Shown: positions 28,256-36,335 of the stretch, in pieces
Numbering within the stretch: position 1 is the stretch's first letter
How the letters are laid out: each line of letters begins with the position of its first letter
NCBI GenBank assembly: GCA_017860635.1
Contig: JAGDMK010000003.1
Location: 1-36,335 of the forward strand
Length of the DNA stretch: 36,335 nt
Source: Bacteroidota bacterium
GTDB taxonomy: Bacteria; Bacteroidota; Ignavibacteria; UBA10030; UBA6906
Direction: 5' to 3'
The notes under the pieces: model-generated
Database searches by the model: none
The model's input: the letters and a program-made list of their open reading frames with translations, nothing else
What the model was told of the DNA's origin: nothing
Made by a program: the position numbers and the translations under genes

Positions 28256-28296
28256 GTGGACCGCCGGAGAGTTGATGACGTGTGCGTGCAGACAGC

Positions 28297-28325
28297 AACG
28301 CTCTCACGGGGACCGCGAGAGCGTT
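28297..28325 (-). terminator. Hairpin terminator downstream of ssrA
   Basis: AACGCTCTCGCGG-TCC-CCGTGAGAGCGTT, a 13 bp stem with one G-U, 2 nt past the tmRNA discriminator; weak U-tract. Confidence 0.65.
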
Positions 28326-28327
28326 TG

Positions 28328-28701
28328 TGGAGATGGCGGGAGTCGAACCCGCGTCCGAGGAGAAGACCATCCGGAGCACTACATGCGTAGTCGGTCTTTC
28401 AGACTTCATCCCGCCATCTCCGATCGACAGGCGATTGGCGGCACCACCCCGGGTATCATGCTTGCGGCATGCTTCGTGTGCCGCCCCCAGGGGCATCGGC
28501 ACACTATCCTGTCTACAGTCGGCGCCGTTCCGGAAACCGGCAGGCAGATTCCCGGACGACGGGTCACCTAAGTGTTACTTAAGCGGCCAGTGCGTAGTTG
28601 TAGTCAGCACTTAAGGTTTTCCGCGTTCTTTAACGTGCACCACGGAGAGCACGGCACGCGATCTGGACCATCCTCATCCACGTCGAAGCCAGATCATCCC
28701 C
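28328..28701 (-). ncRNA. ssrA: tmRNA (transfer-messenger RNA)
   Basis: 5' GGGGATGATCTGGCTTCGACGTGGATG and 3' GGACGCGGGTTCGACTCCCGCCATCTCC form the tRNA-like domain (GGGGAUG/CAUCUCC acceptor). The tag ORF at 28608..28579 is GCT GAC TAC AAC TAC GCA CTG GCC GCT TAA = ADYNYALAA*. CCA is not encoded. Confidence 0.95.
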
Positions 28702-28709
28702 TCACCCGT

Positions 28710-28738
28710 ATCTTACGCAATGCCCGGAACAATGTCAA
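28710..28738 (-). promoter_or_regulatory. ssrA promoter TTGACA-N17-TAAGAT
   Basis: TTGACA 28738-28733, 17 nt spacer, TAAGAT 28715-28710, 8 nt before the tmRNA 5' end at 28701. Confidence 0.8.
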
Positions 28739-29583
28739 GCATGTTTCCCCGCATAATGCCGCGTGAGAAAGTCTCTCAGGTATGTAAACGCCGAATCGAC
28801 GTCGTCATAGTACCGGAAGAGGTTCAGGTCCTTCCGGTTGATCACCCCGCGGGCAATCATGTAGTCGAAATCAAGCGTGTTCTTCCAGTACTCGGAGCCG
28901 TAGAGCACAATGCCCACTTTCTTCGTGACCTTGTTTGTCTGGTGGAGCGTGAGCATCTCCATCAGCTCATCCACTGTTCCGAATCCGCCCGGCATGATGA
29001 CGAGTGCTTTCGCCAGATAGGCGAACCAGAACTTTCGCATGAAGAAATAGTGGAACTCCAGGCTGAGCTTCGGGCTGATATACGGATTGGCGAATTGCTC
29101 AAACGGCAGACTGATATTCATGCCGATGGATTTCCCCCGCGCCAGTGACGCACCCTTGTTGGCGGCTTCCATTATTCCGGGGCCCCCGCCCGAGCAGACA
29201 ACAAACCGCCGCTGTGTGTCCAGCGATTTGGACCAGAGGGTCAGGCGCCGGGCCAGCTCGACGGTGTCCTCGTAGTAGCGCGACATGTCCACCTTCACCG
29301 CGGCCCGCTGCATCGCGTCTGTCAGTCCTTTTCTTGTTCCGCCGTTGCCGCGCGCTTTTCGCCGCAGCTCCCTGTACTCCCGGAGAGCTTGCTGCTTGGG
29401 AACAATGCGGGCAGAGCCGAAGAACACTATCGTGTCCCGGATCTGTTCCAGTCGGAACCGGCGCTGCGGGCCGAGGAACTCAGCCAGAATCCTGACGAGC
29501 CGGGCATCCGGACTGTTCAGGAATTCCATGTCCTTGTAGGACTTAGGTGGTTTCTGTTGTCCTGTTTTCACGGAACTGCACAT
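28735..29583 (-). CDS. LOG family / TIGR00730 Rossmann-fold protein
   Basis: SYKDMEFLNSPDARLVRILAEFLGP, VVCSGGGPGIMEAANKGA, NISLPFEQFANPYISP and ALVIMPGGFGTVDELMEMLTLHQT (PGGxGTxxE). Confidence 0.93.
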   Translation of the reverse strand: MCSSVKTGQQKPPKSYKDMEFLNSPDARLVRILAEFLGPQRRFRLEQIRDTIVFFGSARIVPKQQALREYRELRRKARGNGGTRKGLTDAMQRAAVKVDMSRYYEDTVELARRLTLWSKSLDTQRRFVVCSGGGPGIMEAANKGASLARGKSIGMNISLPFEQFANPYISPKLSLEFHYFFMRKFWFAYLAKALVIMPGGFGTVDELMEMLTLHQTNKVTKKVGIVLYGSEYWKNTLDFDYMIARGVINRKDLNLFRYYDDVDSAFTYLRDFLTRHYAGKHA

Positions 29584-29589
29584 CCTTTC

Positions 29590-30444
29590 TTAACCGAGAT
29601 ACGTGTACACATGCCCGGAGACTCCTTCCACGCGAGCTTCGCTGCTGATAATGCCCCGGCGAAGGAGCTCGCCGAGTGTCTGATACACTTCCTGGCGGCT
29701 CCACCGGAAGACCTTGCGGATTTCCGGGAGCGTGCACAGCAGCTGGTTGCGGAGGTGCTGCTCCAGTATTACTCTGCGGGCCTGTTCCGCCGATATATGC
29801 CGCGCCTTGCGGACCTGCGCGGCAAACAGGACACGTACAGGAACCCAGGTGAACGAGAACGGCCGCCGGTCTTCGTCCCCCTTCGCGATGTACATCTTGC
29901 TCTGCAGCTCGTTCATAGCCAGAGCGAAGCTCCCGGTTGCGACCGGTCCGCTCTTCTGGAGCATCTGTCTGATCTGCCGCGTCGACAGATGGGAGCGTTT
30001 CCCGAACGTTTCCATAATGCGCCGGGCCATTGAGGATATCTCTCCCCGGTTTGCTGCCCGCACGTATTCGTCCCGTTCCCCCGTCCGCCCGCTCAGCGCG
30101 TAGAAATACGGAAGAAATTCCAGCGAAATCATGGTGGGCCTGTGCAGCAGCAGCTTGCCGTAATAGACCGCGCCCTCCGCCGGCAATGCCTGCTTCATCT
30201 CCCAAAGGAACGCCGAGGCCTGTTTCTCGAACTGCGCCCTGGGGATGTCGTCAGGGCGGGGACCATGAACTGCTTGCCACAACGACGAGAGCTCGTCCCC
30301 CTCTGCGCGAAACACCAGACAGAACCCGACCCGATCTATGAAGTTCAGAGCGCGACGCTTTGTGTTCACGGTAACCCTGGGGGAGTGCCGGTGCACTCGC
30401 GCCCTCCACCGATCGATGTCAGTTGATGTGTATGCCAGTGCCAT
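29590..30444 (-). CDS. AlkZ-related winged-helix protein (YcaQ-like family, divergent)
   Basis: LNFIDRVGFCLVF ... VYYGKLLLHRPTMISLEFLPYFYALS ... HLSTRQIRQML ... SFALAMNELQSKMYIAK. Resembles AlkZ-related proteins; assigned from memory only. Confidence 0.5.
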   Translation of the reverse strand: MALAYTSTDIDRWRARVHRHSPRVTVNTKRRALNFIDRVGFCLVFRAEGDELSSLWQAVHGPRPDDIPRAQFEKQASAFLWEMKQALPAEGAVYYGKLLLHRPTMISLEFLPYFYALSGRTGERDEYVRAANRGEISSMARRIMETFGKRSHLSTRQIRQMLQKSGPVATGSFALAMNELQSKMYIAKGDEDRRPFSFTWVPVRVLFAAQVRKARHISAEQARRVILEQHLRNQLLCTLPEIRKVFRWSRQEVYQTLGELLRRGIISSEARVEGVSGHVYTYLG

Positions 30445-31439
30445 CAGTGGTGCTCCGGATGAGGAGAATCAGATCCCAGAAATGGGCGAACGCGTGCCGC
30501 ACGGGTCTGTGCTCCGGCCCGGATACTCAATTCAGTGCCGGGCTGAGTGTGGCTCCCCTTCCGGCACAAAGCAAGCGCCAGCCATCCGCCCTCGAAGAGC
30601 GGCCCTGATGAGGACGTGATATGCCCCAGTACCTGATCTCCGAGGACGACCTCAGTCGTCTGACTACTCAGGTCCGGGTCTCCCTGCACCTCAAGGAGAA
30701 CCAGCTGGCGCTGCACTTTGCCATAAGCGTCCAGACGCGTTACCACCTCCTGCCCGACATAGCAGCCTTTTGTGAAGCTAATGGCCTCACGGAGGCCTAC
30801 CTCAAGAGGATGCGTCCCGCTATTCAACTCATTTGGATATACCGGAGTACCCGCCGCGATACGGATCAGATCGTAGGAGGCGGCATCAAGTCTCATCCTT
30901 CCGGCGTGTACCGCAGCATCCAGAAACTCGGCGGCAACGCTCCTCCCGGCAAGCCATCGTATTCCCGGGATGCCTCCAAGGTTGCTCGTCCAGCACGAAA
31001 GATTTGCTGAACCGGCTACTTGGGCGCTGCGAAAATGCGTTTCCATCTGATTCTCAAAATGCATACGTGAAAACGAATCAGGTCCGAGGAGCCAACTCAC
31101 GGTTAGATCGTCGGTTACTTCGGCCAGACTGATATCTTCCAGGATAGTAAAGCGCTCGATCCAGTCCCGGAGGGACCCGAATGCTGACTTCCAGGTGATG
31201 AGATAGGTATTCGATCCGGCCACCACAACCTCGGCATCCGCGACCACTCTTCCCTTCTCTGATGTGAAGACCGTACGGACCACACGGTGTGCAGGCCCAC
31301 TGATCAGATCATTCGTCGAGAGGCGGTGCAGAAGATCCAGGCCATCCTTTCCCCGCACTTCCAGGCATCCCAGACCGTGCTCCGTAACAAGGGCTCCCTG
31401 TGCATTCACGCTCCGGACGAGGTCCGTCAAAGCCTTCAT
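30444..31439 (-). CDS. ygfZ: Folate-binding YgfZ/GcvT-like protein
   Basis: Signature KGCYVGQEVVTRLDAYGKVQRQLV; N-terminal LEVRGKDGLDLLHRLSTNDL. Confidence 0.9.
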   Translation of the reverse strand: MKALTDLVRSVNAQGALVTEHGLGCLEVRGKDGLDLLHRLSTNDLISGPAHRVVRTVFTSEKGRVVADAEVVVAGSNTYLITWKSAFGSLRDWIERFTILEDISLAEVTDDLTVSWLLGPDSFSRMHFENQMETHFRSAQVAGSANLSCWTSNLGGIPGIRWLAGRSVAAEFLDAAVHAGRMRLDAASYDLIRIAAGTPVYPNELNSGTHPLEVGLREAISFTKGCYVGQEVVTRLDAYGKVQRQLVLLEVQGDPDLSSQTTEVVLGDQVLGHITSSSGPLFEGGWLALALCRKGSHTQPGTELSIRAGAQTRAARVRPFLGSDSPHPEHH

Positions 31440-31441
31440 GA

Positions 31442-33352
31442 TTACTTTTTCCCGGCCTCCACGAACGTGACATGCCCGTCGAAATCGGAACACACGACAT
31501 GCTCCCGGCTGAGCGGAGTGACGGTGTTCAGCGGCACATGACCGACTCTGTATTTCCACAACACTTCGCCTGTCGATGCATCCACTGCCAGAAGCAGCCC
31601 CTGCATAGTTCCATAGAACAACACCCCCTCGCACTCGACTGGCATCGCCGCGTTGATGTCATAGCCGAATCCGGCATGAACGGCCCAGAGATCTGCCGCA
31701 GAGTCAGAGCAAGGGTTGATGGCAATGAGCGAATCTCGCATCGTGCGCACAAAGATGCGGGCCCCATTCTGTGCCAATCCGATGCTTTCGCGGACCTGGT
31801 GTTTCCCGCTTCTCCATATAAGGTTACCTGAATTGGCTTCGAGTGAAGTCATCATGCGATCCGGGGCGACAACAAACACTCTGTCGTGCGCGATAACCGG
31901 CCAGCACGCCGCCGGCGAATGTAACTTTCCGGGACGTCCTCCCTGCCAGCGCCACAGGAGTTGGCCATCACTCCTTCGGAATCCATACAGCGTCTCGTCC
32001 CAGGCCCCGACACAGATCATGTCTGTGCCCACAGCCGGTCTCGCTTCGACAAATCCATGCATCCCCCGAGTCTTCCAGATTTCTCTTCCGGAACGTACGT
32101 CGATGGCCCTCATGTACCCGTCACTTGCACCCGTATATGCAACTCCATCCGAAATAGCCGGACTCGCGACCACTGGTGCTCCCGTGTGAACCTCCCATCT
32201 GGGAGCACCGTCATCTATGTCGAAACAGTGGATAGAGCTGTCCGTTGAGGCTACCACCACCCTCCCCCCGTCCGAATGTCCGGAGAGCTCTTCATTCTCC
32301 TCTCGGAATTCCGTACGGTCAAAGAGAACTCCGTCTCTCTCCGGCGCACTCCGGTCTCCTCCTGCACAAGGTGCTGACACAATATGGCCGCGGGTCCTGG
32401 ATGACCAGAGGAGCACGCCGTCGGACAGCCGCAATGCGCGGACGTTCCCGGCAAAATCCCCCACCACAAAGCGGTCGCCATTCGCGGCCCCAGCTGCAAG
32501 GATGGTGGAGCCGGAGCTGTACTGCCAGCGGGTTCGGACGAAGGGATAGAGCGCATTGACCGAATAATCGGGCCGGTTGTAAGCGTTCAGCTTCGCCGGG
32601 TCGGGTGATGTGAGTGTTCCGGAGTACCAGGGCTCCCCGGTCCGCAGCGCTGTCGTCCGTTCCGCGATCTCAATCCTGTCGCCCGAGATTCGCACAATGT
32701 TGTATCCGCCCTGCAGATGCCGGTCGCGGAGCAGACTTCGCCCCATAACCCCCTGTATGCCTTCGTAGTCCTCTGTTTTGTTGGCGTGGCCATGCCCGAC
32801 AAAGACCATCCGCGTGTCGACCGTATGGAGCCTGTCAACCGCTTCGAACCAGTTCGAGATTCCGGGGTCCAGCGGGTAGTGCGTCGCCACAAGCACGCGC
32901 AGCTTTTGTGAGCGGGCAGGCACGAGTGCAGAATCCAGCCAGCGCAGGTCTTCGGGCGCGAAATGCCCGTCCGCCATCCGCATTCTCGGGCCCTGGTGGA
33001 GGCCGACGAGCAGAAACGAATCGACCCGCAGGGCAAAGCGCTCTGCGCCGAAGATCGCCGGGAAGGCCGTCGTTCCCGACTCAGACCACTTTGTATCATG
33101 GTTTCCCGGGATGATGTAGAACGGAACGCGGAGGGAGTCAAGTGCTGCCCGGGTAGCCAGCAGGTCATCCGTGTCGCCTGATTCGGTGATATCTCCTGTG
33201 ATGAGGACAAAACGGACGTCCGGGAGACTCCGGATATCTTCCACTGCCGCCCGCAGGTCATCCAGGCCGGTCGTGCTTCCCACGTGGAGGTCGGTGAGCC
33301 ACGCAAACTGCAGTTGCGCAGCAAGCAGGAGTGTTGTCAGGAGGAAGCTCAT
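31442..33352 (-). CDS. Secreted metallophosphoesterase fused to PQQ-type beta-propeller repeats
   Basis: N-terminal LTDLHVGS, LITGDITESGD, IPGNHD and FVGHGHANK; C-terminal repeats such as VYTGASDGYMRAIDVRSGREIWKTR and LFYGTMQGLLLAVDASTGEVLWKYRV. Confidence 0.9.
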   Translation of the reverse strand: MSFLLTTLLLAAQLQFAWLTDLHVGSTTGLDDLRAAVEDIRSLPDVRFVLITGDITESGDTDDLLATRAALDSLRVPFYIIPGNHDTKWSESGTTAFPAIFGAERFALRVDSFLLVGLHQGPRMRMADGHFAPEDLRWLDSALVPARSQKLRVLVATHYPLDPGISNWFEAVDRLHTVDTRMVFVGHGHANKTEDYEGIQGVMGRSLLRDRHLQGGYNIVRISGDRIEIAERTTALRTGEPWYSGTLTSPDPAKLNAYNRPDYSVNALYPFVRTRWQYSSGSTILAAGAANGDRFVVGDFAGNVRALRLSDGVLLWSSRTRGHIVSAPCAGGDRSAPERDGVLFDRTEFREENEELSGHSDGGRVVVASTDSSIHCFDIDDGAPRWEVHTGAPVVASPAISDGVAYTGASDGYMRAIDVRSGREIWKTRGMHGFVEARPAVGTDMICVGAWDETLYGFRRSDGQLLWRWQGGRPGKLHSPAACWPVIAHDRVFVVAPDRMMTSLEANSGNLIWRSGKHQVRESIGLAQNGARIFVRTMRDSLIAINPCSDSAADLWAVHAGFGYDINAAMPVECEGVLFYGTMQGLLLAVDASTGEVLWKYRVGHVPLNTVTPLSREHVVCSDFDGHVTFVEAGKK

Positions 33353-33362
33353 GCCGGACGGC

Positions 33363-34700
33363 TCAGTACAGTGTGCGGAGCGTCGCTCCTTTGAAGTAGT
33401 GGAGCACGATGTCCTCCGCTGTCATTCCCTTAGTCGACATCACCGCCGCTCCGATCTGGCAGAGTCCGACACCATGTCCCCATCCGGCGCCTTTCAGGAT
33501 GAACTCCTTTGCGTTGCCTGCCTCGTCATCCACGGTCTGCACGATGAATGCGGAGCTGTACAGGTGGCTGGGTGAGAGCCATCGCCGGATCTCCAGCTCT
33601 TTTCCAACCGTGACGGTGCGCTTTTCCCCCACCAGGCGCAGCGATGTGATGCGGCCCGAGGGGCCCCGGTGAACCGGCTCGATCTGCCTGATGAGGCCGA
33701 AGTCGATCCCCGATTTCCTGCACACCAGTGCCGAGAGCTCCTCTGCGGAATACCTGACGGTCCACCGGAAAAAGTCTGTTGTTTCCTGGTCAAAGGAAGG
33801 CAGAACCTGCTTCAGGATTTCCGCGTCCGTCGTGTTGCAGTATGCAGCGGGCGGGGTGGCAATCCAGCGGTTCATCTCTTCTTCAGTTCTGACGGGCGGC
33901 AGATCCCCGGGGGCATCGCTTACGCTGCGGAGATACGGAACATCCACTGGTTCCCATGCGCTCCCGAATTCCTCCGTGCGGCCGCCGCAGGCCTTGAAGA
34001 ACCGGGCATCGCACACTTCATCGTCAAAGACAAGAAACTGTCCCCGCGTCGCCCGCATCGCTTGCTCGACCGATTTCGAGATGATCTTCGTGATACCCTG
34101 GTACCGCTGGCAGTGATCGTCGGCGCACACATCGAAGTCGGTGTGATCTTCGCGTGTGTACCACGCAACAACTGCGGTGGTCGTCTCATTCAGCGGAGTC
34201 CGGTTGTACGGGGGCGGTGCCTGACGGCGAGCCCTTTCCAGCATGGCGACGAGCCAGCTTCGCGAGGTGATGGCGTGCGCCCGCAGCAATGCTGCCGGGG
34301 CGTTGGCGCTCATCTCCGATGAAATGACGCTGGCGAGATACTCTTCGAGCGGGATCTGATTGATGGCGGTGATGCCAGTGCCCTGGCGGTCCAGGAGCCT
34401 GAGCGCGCCCCTGAACACCTGCTGTTCTTTTCGTTCCCAGTGGAATTGCACTCCGATCGTAACGTCATTCAGCCGGACTGCCCCGTGACTGTCCGCCGGC
34501 GCGAAGACGACCTCCTGTCCGGAGTAACGGTGTACACCATCCTCCAGCACGACGGACATCCTGCCTTCCGCCACCTGAGCATTGAATGCCCCGCTCACGA
34601 CACTGCCATCGCGGTCCCGGAATGCGCCTTCCAAGCGACCGGTAACATGTTCGGAACCTTCGAGAATGCCGACATTCAGCAGCGGCTCGCGTGAGATCAT
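33363..34700 (-). CDS. SpoIID/LytB domain protein
   Basis: NQIPLEEYLASVISSEMSANAPAALLRAHAITSRSWLVA ... KSVEQAMRATRGQFLVFDDEVCDARFFKACGGRTEEF ... GAGWGHGVGLCQIGAAVMSTKG. Confidence 0.93.
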   Translation of the reverse strand: MISREPLLNVGILEGSEHVTGRLEGAFRDRDGSVVSGAFNAQVAEGRMSVVLEDGVHRYSGQEVVFAPADSHGAVRLNDVTIGVQFHWERKEQQVFRGALRLLDRQGTGITAINQIPLEEYLASVISSEMSANAPAALLRAHAITSRSWLVAMLERARRQAPPPYNRTPLNETTTAVVAWYTREDHTDFDVCADDHCQRYQGITKIISKSVEQAMRATRGQFLVFDDEVCDARFFKACGGRTEEFGSAWEPVDVPYLRSVSDAPGDLPPVRTEEEMNRWIATPPAAYCNTTDAEILKQVLPSFDQETTDFFRWTVRYSAEELSALVCRKSGIDFGLIRQIEPVHRGPSGRITSLRLVGEKRTVTVGKELEIRRWLSPSHLYSSAFIVQTVDDEAGNAKEFILKGAGWGHGVGLCQIGAAVMSTKGMTAEDIVLHYFKGATLRTLY

Positions 34701-36335
34701 CGGGAAGGTTCCTTGCGGGAGGCGGCTCCCCTGCCGTCGCGCGCCGAGCGGTGTTCCGTCCGTTCGGTCAGGATGCCGGTCACCGACACGATTTTCCCTT
34801 CTTCCAGATGCGCGTTGCTGGAGATACGTACAGGAATCTCATTCCCTTTCTTGGTCAGGAAGCGGAACTTCGAGTCGCTCCCCTTGGCTCGAAGCGTCTG
34901 CTGCCAGTCGGCCTCCAGAGAGGCCCGGTCATCAGGGTGCACAAAGTTCAGGAAGTGCTGTCCGACGATTTCGTGCGGGGTATATCCCGAGAGCATCTCG
35001 ATCCGCTGGCTGATGTAGGTGATCCTCCCGCGGCTGTCGACGGAGAAGACCACATCGTTCAGATTTTCCAGGAGCGCGCGATAGCGCTCTTCCGAAGCTC
35101 TCAGGGCTTCTTCCGCCGCTCTGCGTTCTGTGACATCCTGAACGAGTCCGTCATAGGAGATCAGCCCGCCTTCTGTCGTGAAGTGGAGCACCGGAGTGTT
35201 CTTCACCCAGCGGATGGTCCCGTCTTTGCGCGTGATGCGGTGTTCGATCGGCGCAGCCGGTTCACCCGCGAGCACGCGCTTGACCTGGTCCATGACCATC
35301 TCACGGTCGCGGTCGTCGACCATTTTCAGCCAGAGGTGCGGGTCGCGCTGGTAGTCCTCCGGCGAGTATCCCGTAACCGCTGCGCAGCCCGGACCGTGAA
35401 TGGTCTCGCTCCAGTGTCCGTTCTGGAGCTGGACAGAATAGATATAGTCCGTGATCTCCCCTGTGATCCTGCGATAGCGTTCTTCGCTCCTCTGCAACTC
35501 TGTGTTCGTGCGGTCGTGTCCCAGCACACCGCCCAGGACCTCTCCGAGGAGTCCGAGGAGACGCATGTCTTCTCCCGGCCAGAACCGTTCCACATTTTCG
35601 ACCACAATGCCGAACACGCCGAAGAGCTGGTGCATGGATGCAAGGGGCAGGAGGAGGAGCGAGCGTGCGCCATCTTCGCGCCAGAATTGTGCATCCTCTT
35701 GCGCTTCGGACGGAAGATCCACAACGCTATGAATACAGATCTGCTCTCCTGCCTGCAGTCGCGCGAGGGACCATGGCCAGCGCGAGAGAGGTGTCCCGCG
35801 GTGTGTCGCGCCCCGGACTGTCACCCCCGGGGCAGCCCATTCATGGGTAATCTCGACAGAAGTGCGCGTCGCATCGAACAGATCCACGAAGCAGCGGTCT
35901 GCTTCAACGAACGATCCGACCTCATCGAGTGTGTGCTGGAGTTCCCGGATCAGTTTTCCTTCTTCAGCGTTGATCAGGCGCGCCGCGGAACCGGCGATCA
36001 GGTTCTCCAGGGCAATCCGGCGGATCAATGCCTCTTCCACGCGCTGTTGATCGGTCACATCTTCCACGATAGCGACAGCCCCGACAGTGTTCCGGCCGCC
36101 GTCGTGCAGCGGGGCCGTGCGGATCATGACCGACACTTCCCCCTTGTCGGACTGCCGTCGCAGCCGCCCCGAATAGCGTCCGGATTCGCCCCGCAGCGCG
36201 CACAGGAGGATCCCGTGGACGGGCTGTTCAAAGAACCTGCTTATCGGATTCTGCAGGAGCAATTCCGGGGGAATACCGAGAATCGCGGAGAACCGGTCAT
36301 TGACTTCCGTGATGACCATATCCGAACCGTAGTGC
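34697..36335 (-). CDS. PAS/GAF multidomain sensory protein, N-terminus outside the window
   Basis: The frame stays open to the window edge (HYGSDMVITEVNDRF). It contains PAS, GAF-like (HSVVDLPSEAQEDAQFWREDGARSLLLLPL) and two further PAS domains. It ends right after the last PAS with no visible HisKA/HATPase. Confidence 0.85.
   Translation of the reverse strand, partial: HYGSDMVITEVNDRFSAILGIPPELLLQNPISRFFEQPVHGILLCALRGESGRYSGRLRRQSDKGEVSVMIRTAPLHDGGRNTVGAVAIVEDVTDQQRVEEALIRRIALENLIAGSAARLINAEEGKLIRELQHTLDEVGSFVEADRCFVDLFDATRTSVEITHEWAAPGVTVRGATHRGTPLSRWPWSLARLQAGEQICIHSVVDLPSEAQEDAQFWREDGARSLLLLPLASMHQLFGVFGIVVENVERFWPGEDMRLLGLLGEVLGGVLGHDRTNTELQRSEERYRRITGEITDYIYSVQLQNGHWSETIHGPGCAAVTGYSPEDYQRDPHLWLKMVDDRDREMVMDQVKRVLAGEPAAPIEHRITRKDGTIRWVKNTPVLHFTTEGGLISYDGLVQDVTERRAAEEALRASEERYRALLENLNDVVFSVDSRGRITYISQRIEMLSGYTPHEIVGQHFLNFVHPDDRASLEADWQQTLRAKGSDSKFRFLTKKGNEIPVRISSNAHLEEGKIVSVTGILTERTEHRSARDGRGAASRKEPSR

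Noticed and set aside
28329-28400. Possible tRNA from the GCGGGAGTCGAACCCGC T-arm
   Set aside because: There is no anticodon arm; it is the 3' tRNA-like half of the tmRNA.
1-36335. CRISPR array, prophage, transposase, integrase or toxin-antitoxin genes
   Set aside because: None seen: no regularly spaced repeats, no recombinase or transposase motifs, and operons are housekeeping in character.

Overview
This 36.3 kb window is mostly bacterial chromosome, gene-dense and GC-rich. Most of it is housekeeping and metabolic genes; I see no prophage, transposon, CRISPR array or rRNA. Gene content and -10 boxes loosely suggest the Bacteroidota/Chlorobiota/Ignavibacteria side of the tree, but this is a weak inference. 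Recognisable genes include rpe, an Lrp/AsnC regulator next to glnA, enoyl-CoA hydratase, apt, a tryptophanase, mutS2, a biotin carboxylase with a separate biotin carrier, an OmpP1/FadL porin, purL, a diacylglycerol kinase family gene, dapF, a LOG-family gene, ygfZ, SpoIID/LytB, and a PAS/GAF protein cut by the window end. A complete minus-strand tmRNA (ssrA) gene lies at about 28328-28701, with a readable tag (ADYNYALAA), its own promoter and a terminator hairpin. The signals most worth a second look are mainly non-coding. (1) The tryptophanase gene has a leader with a Shine-Dalgarno-led 18-codon ORF ending Pro-stop, plus mutually exclusive hairpins that capture the tryptophanase RBS/start. 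This is a candidate leader-peptide/translation switch. (2) Several promoters share one geometry, with the -10 box ending 5-7 nt before the annotated ATG, which predicts leaderless mRNAs. (3) A C-rich, G-poor tract between rpe and the AsnC-glnA promoter looks like a Rho-utilisation region and a G4/i-motif candidate. (4) The left edge has a decayed ABC-ATPase remnant beside a lower-GC DUF4386 gene. All assignments come from reading the sequence; no searches were run.
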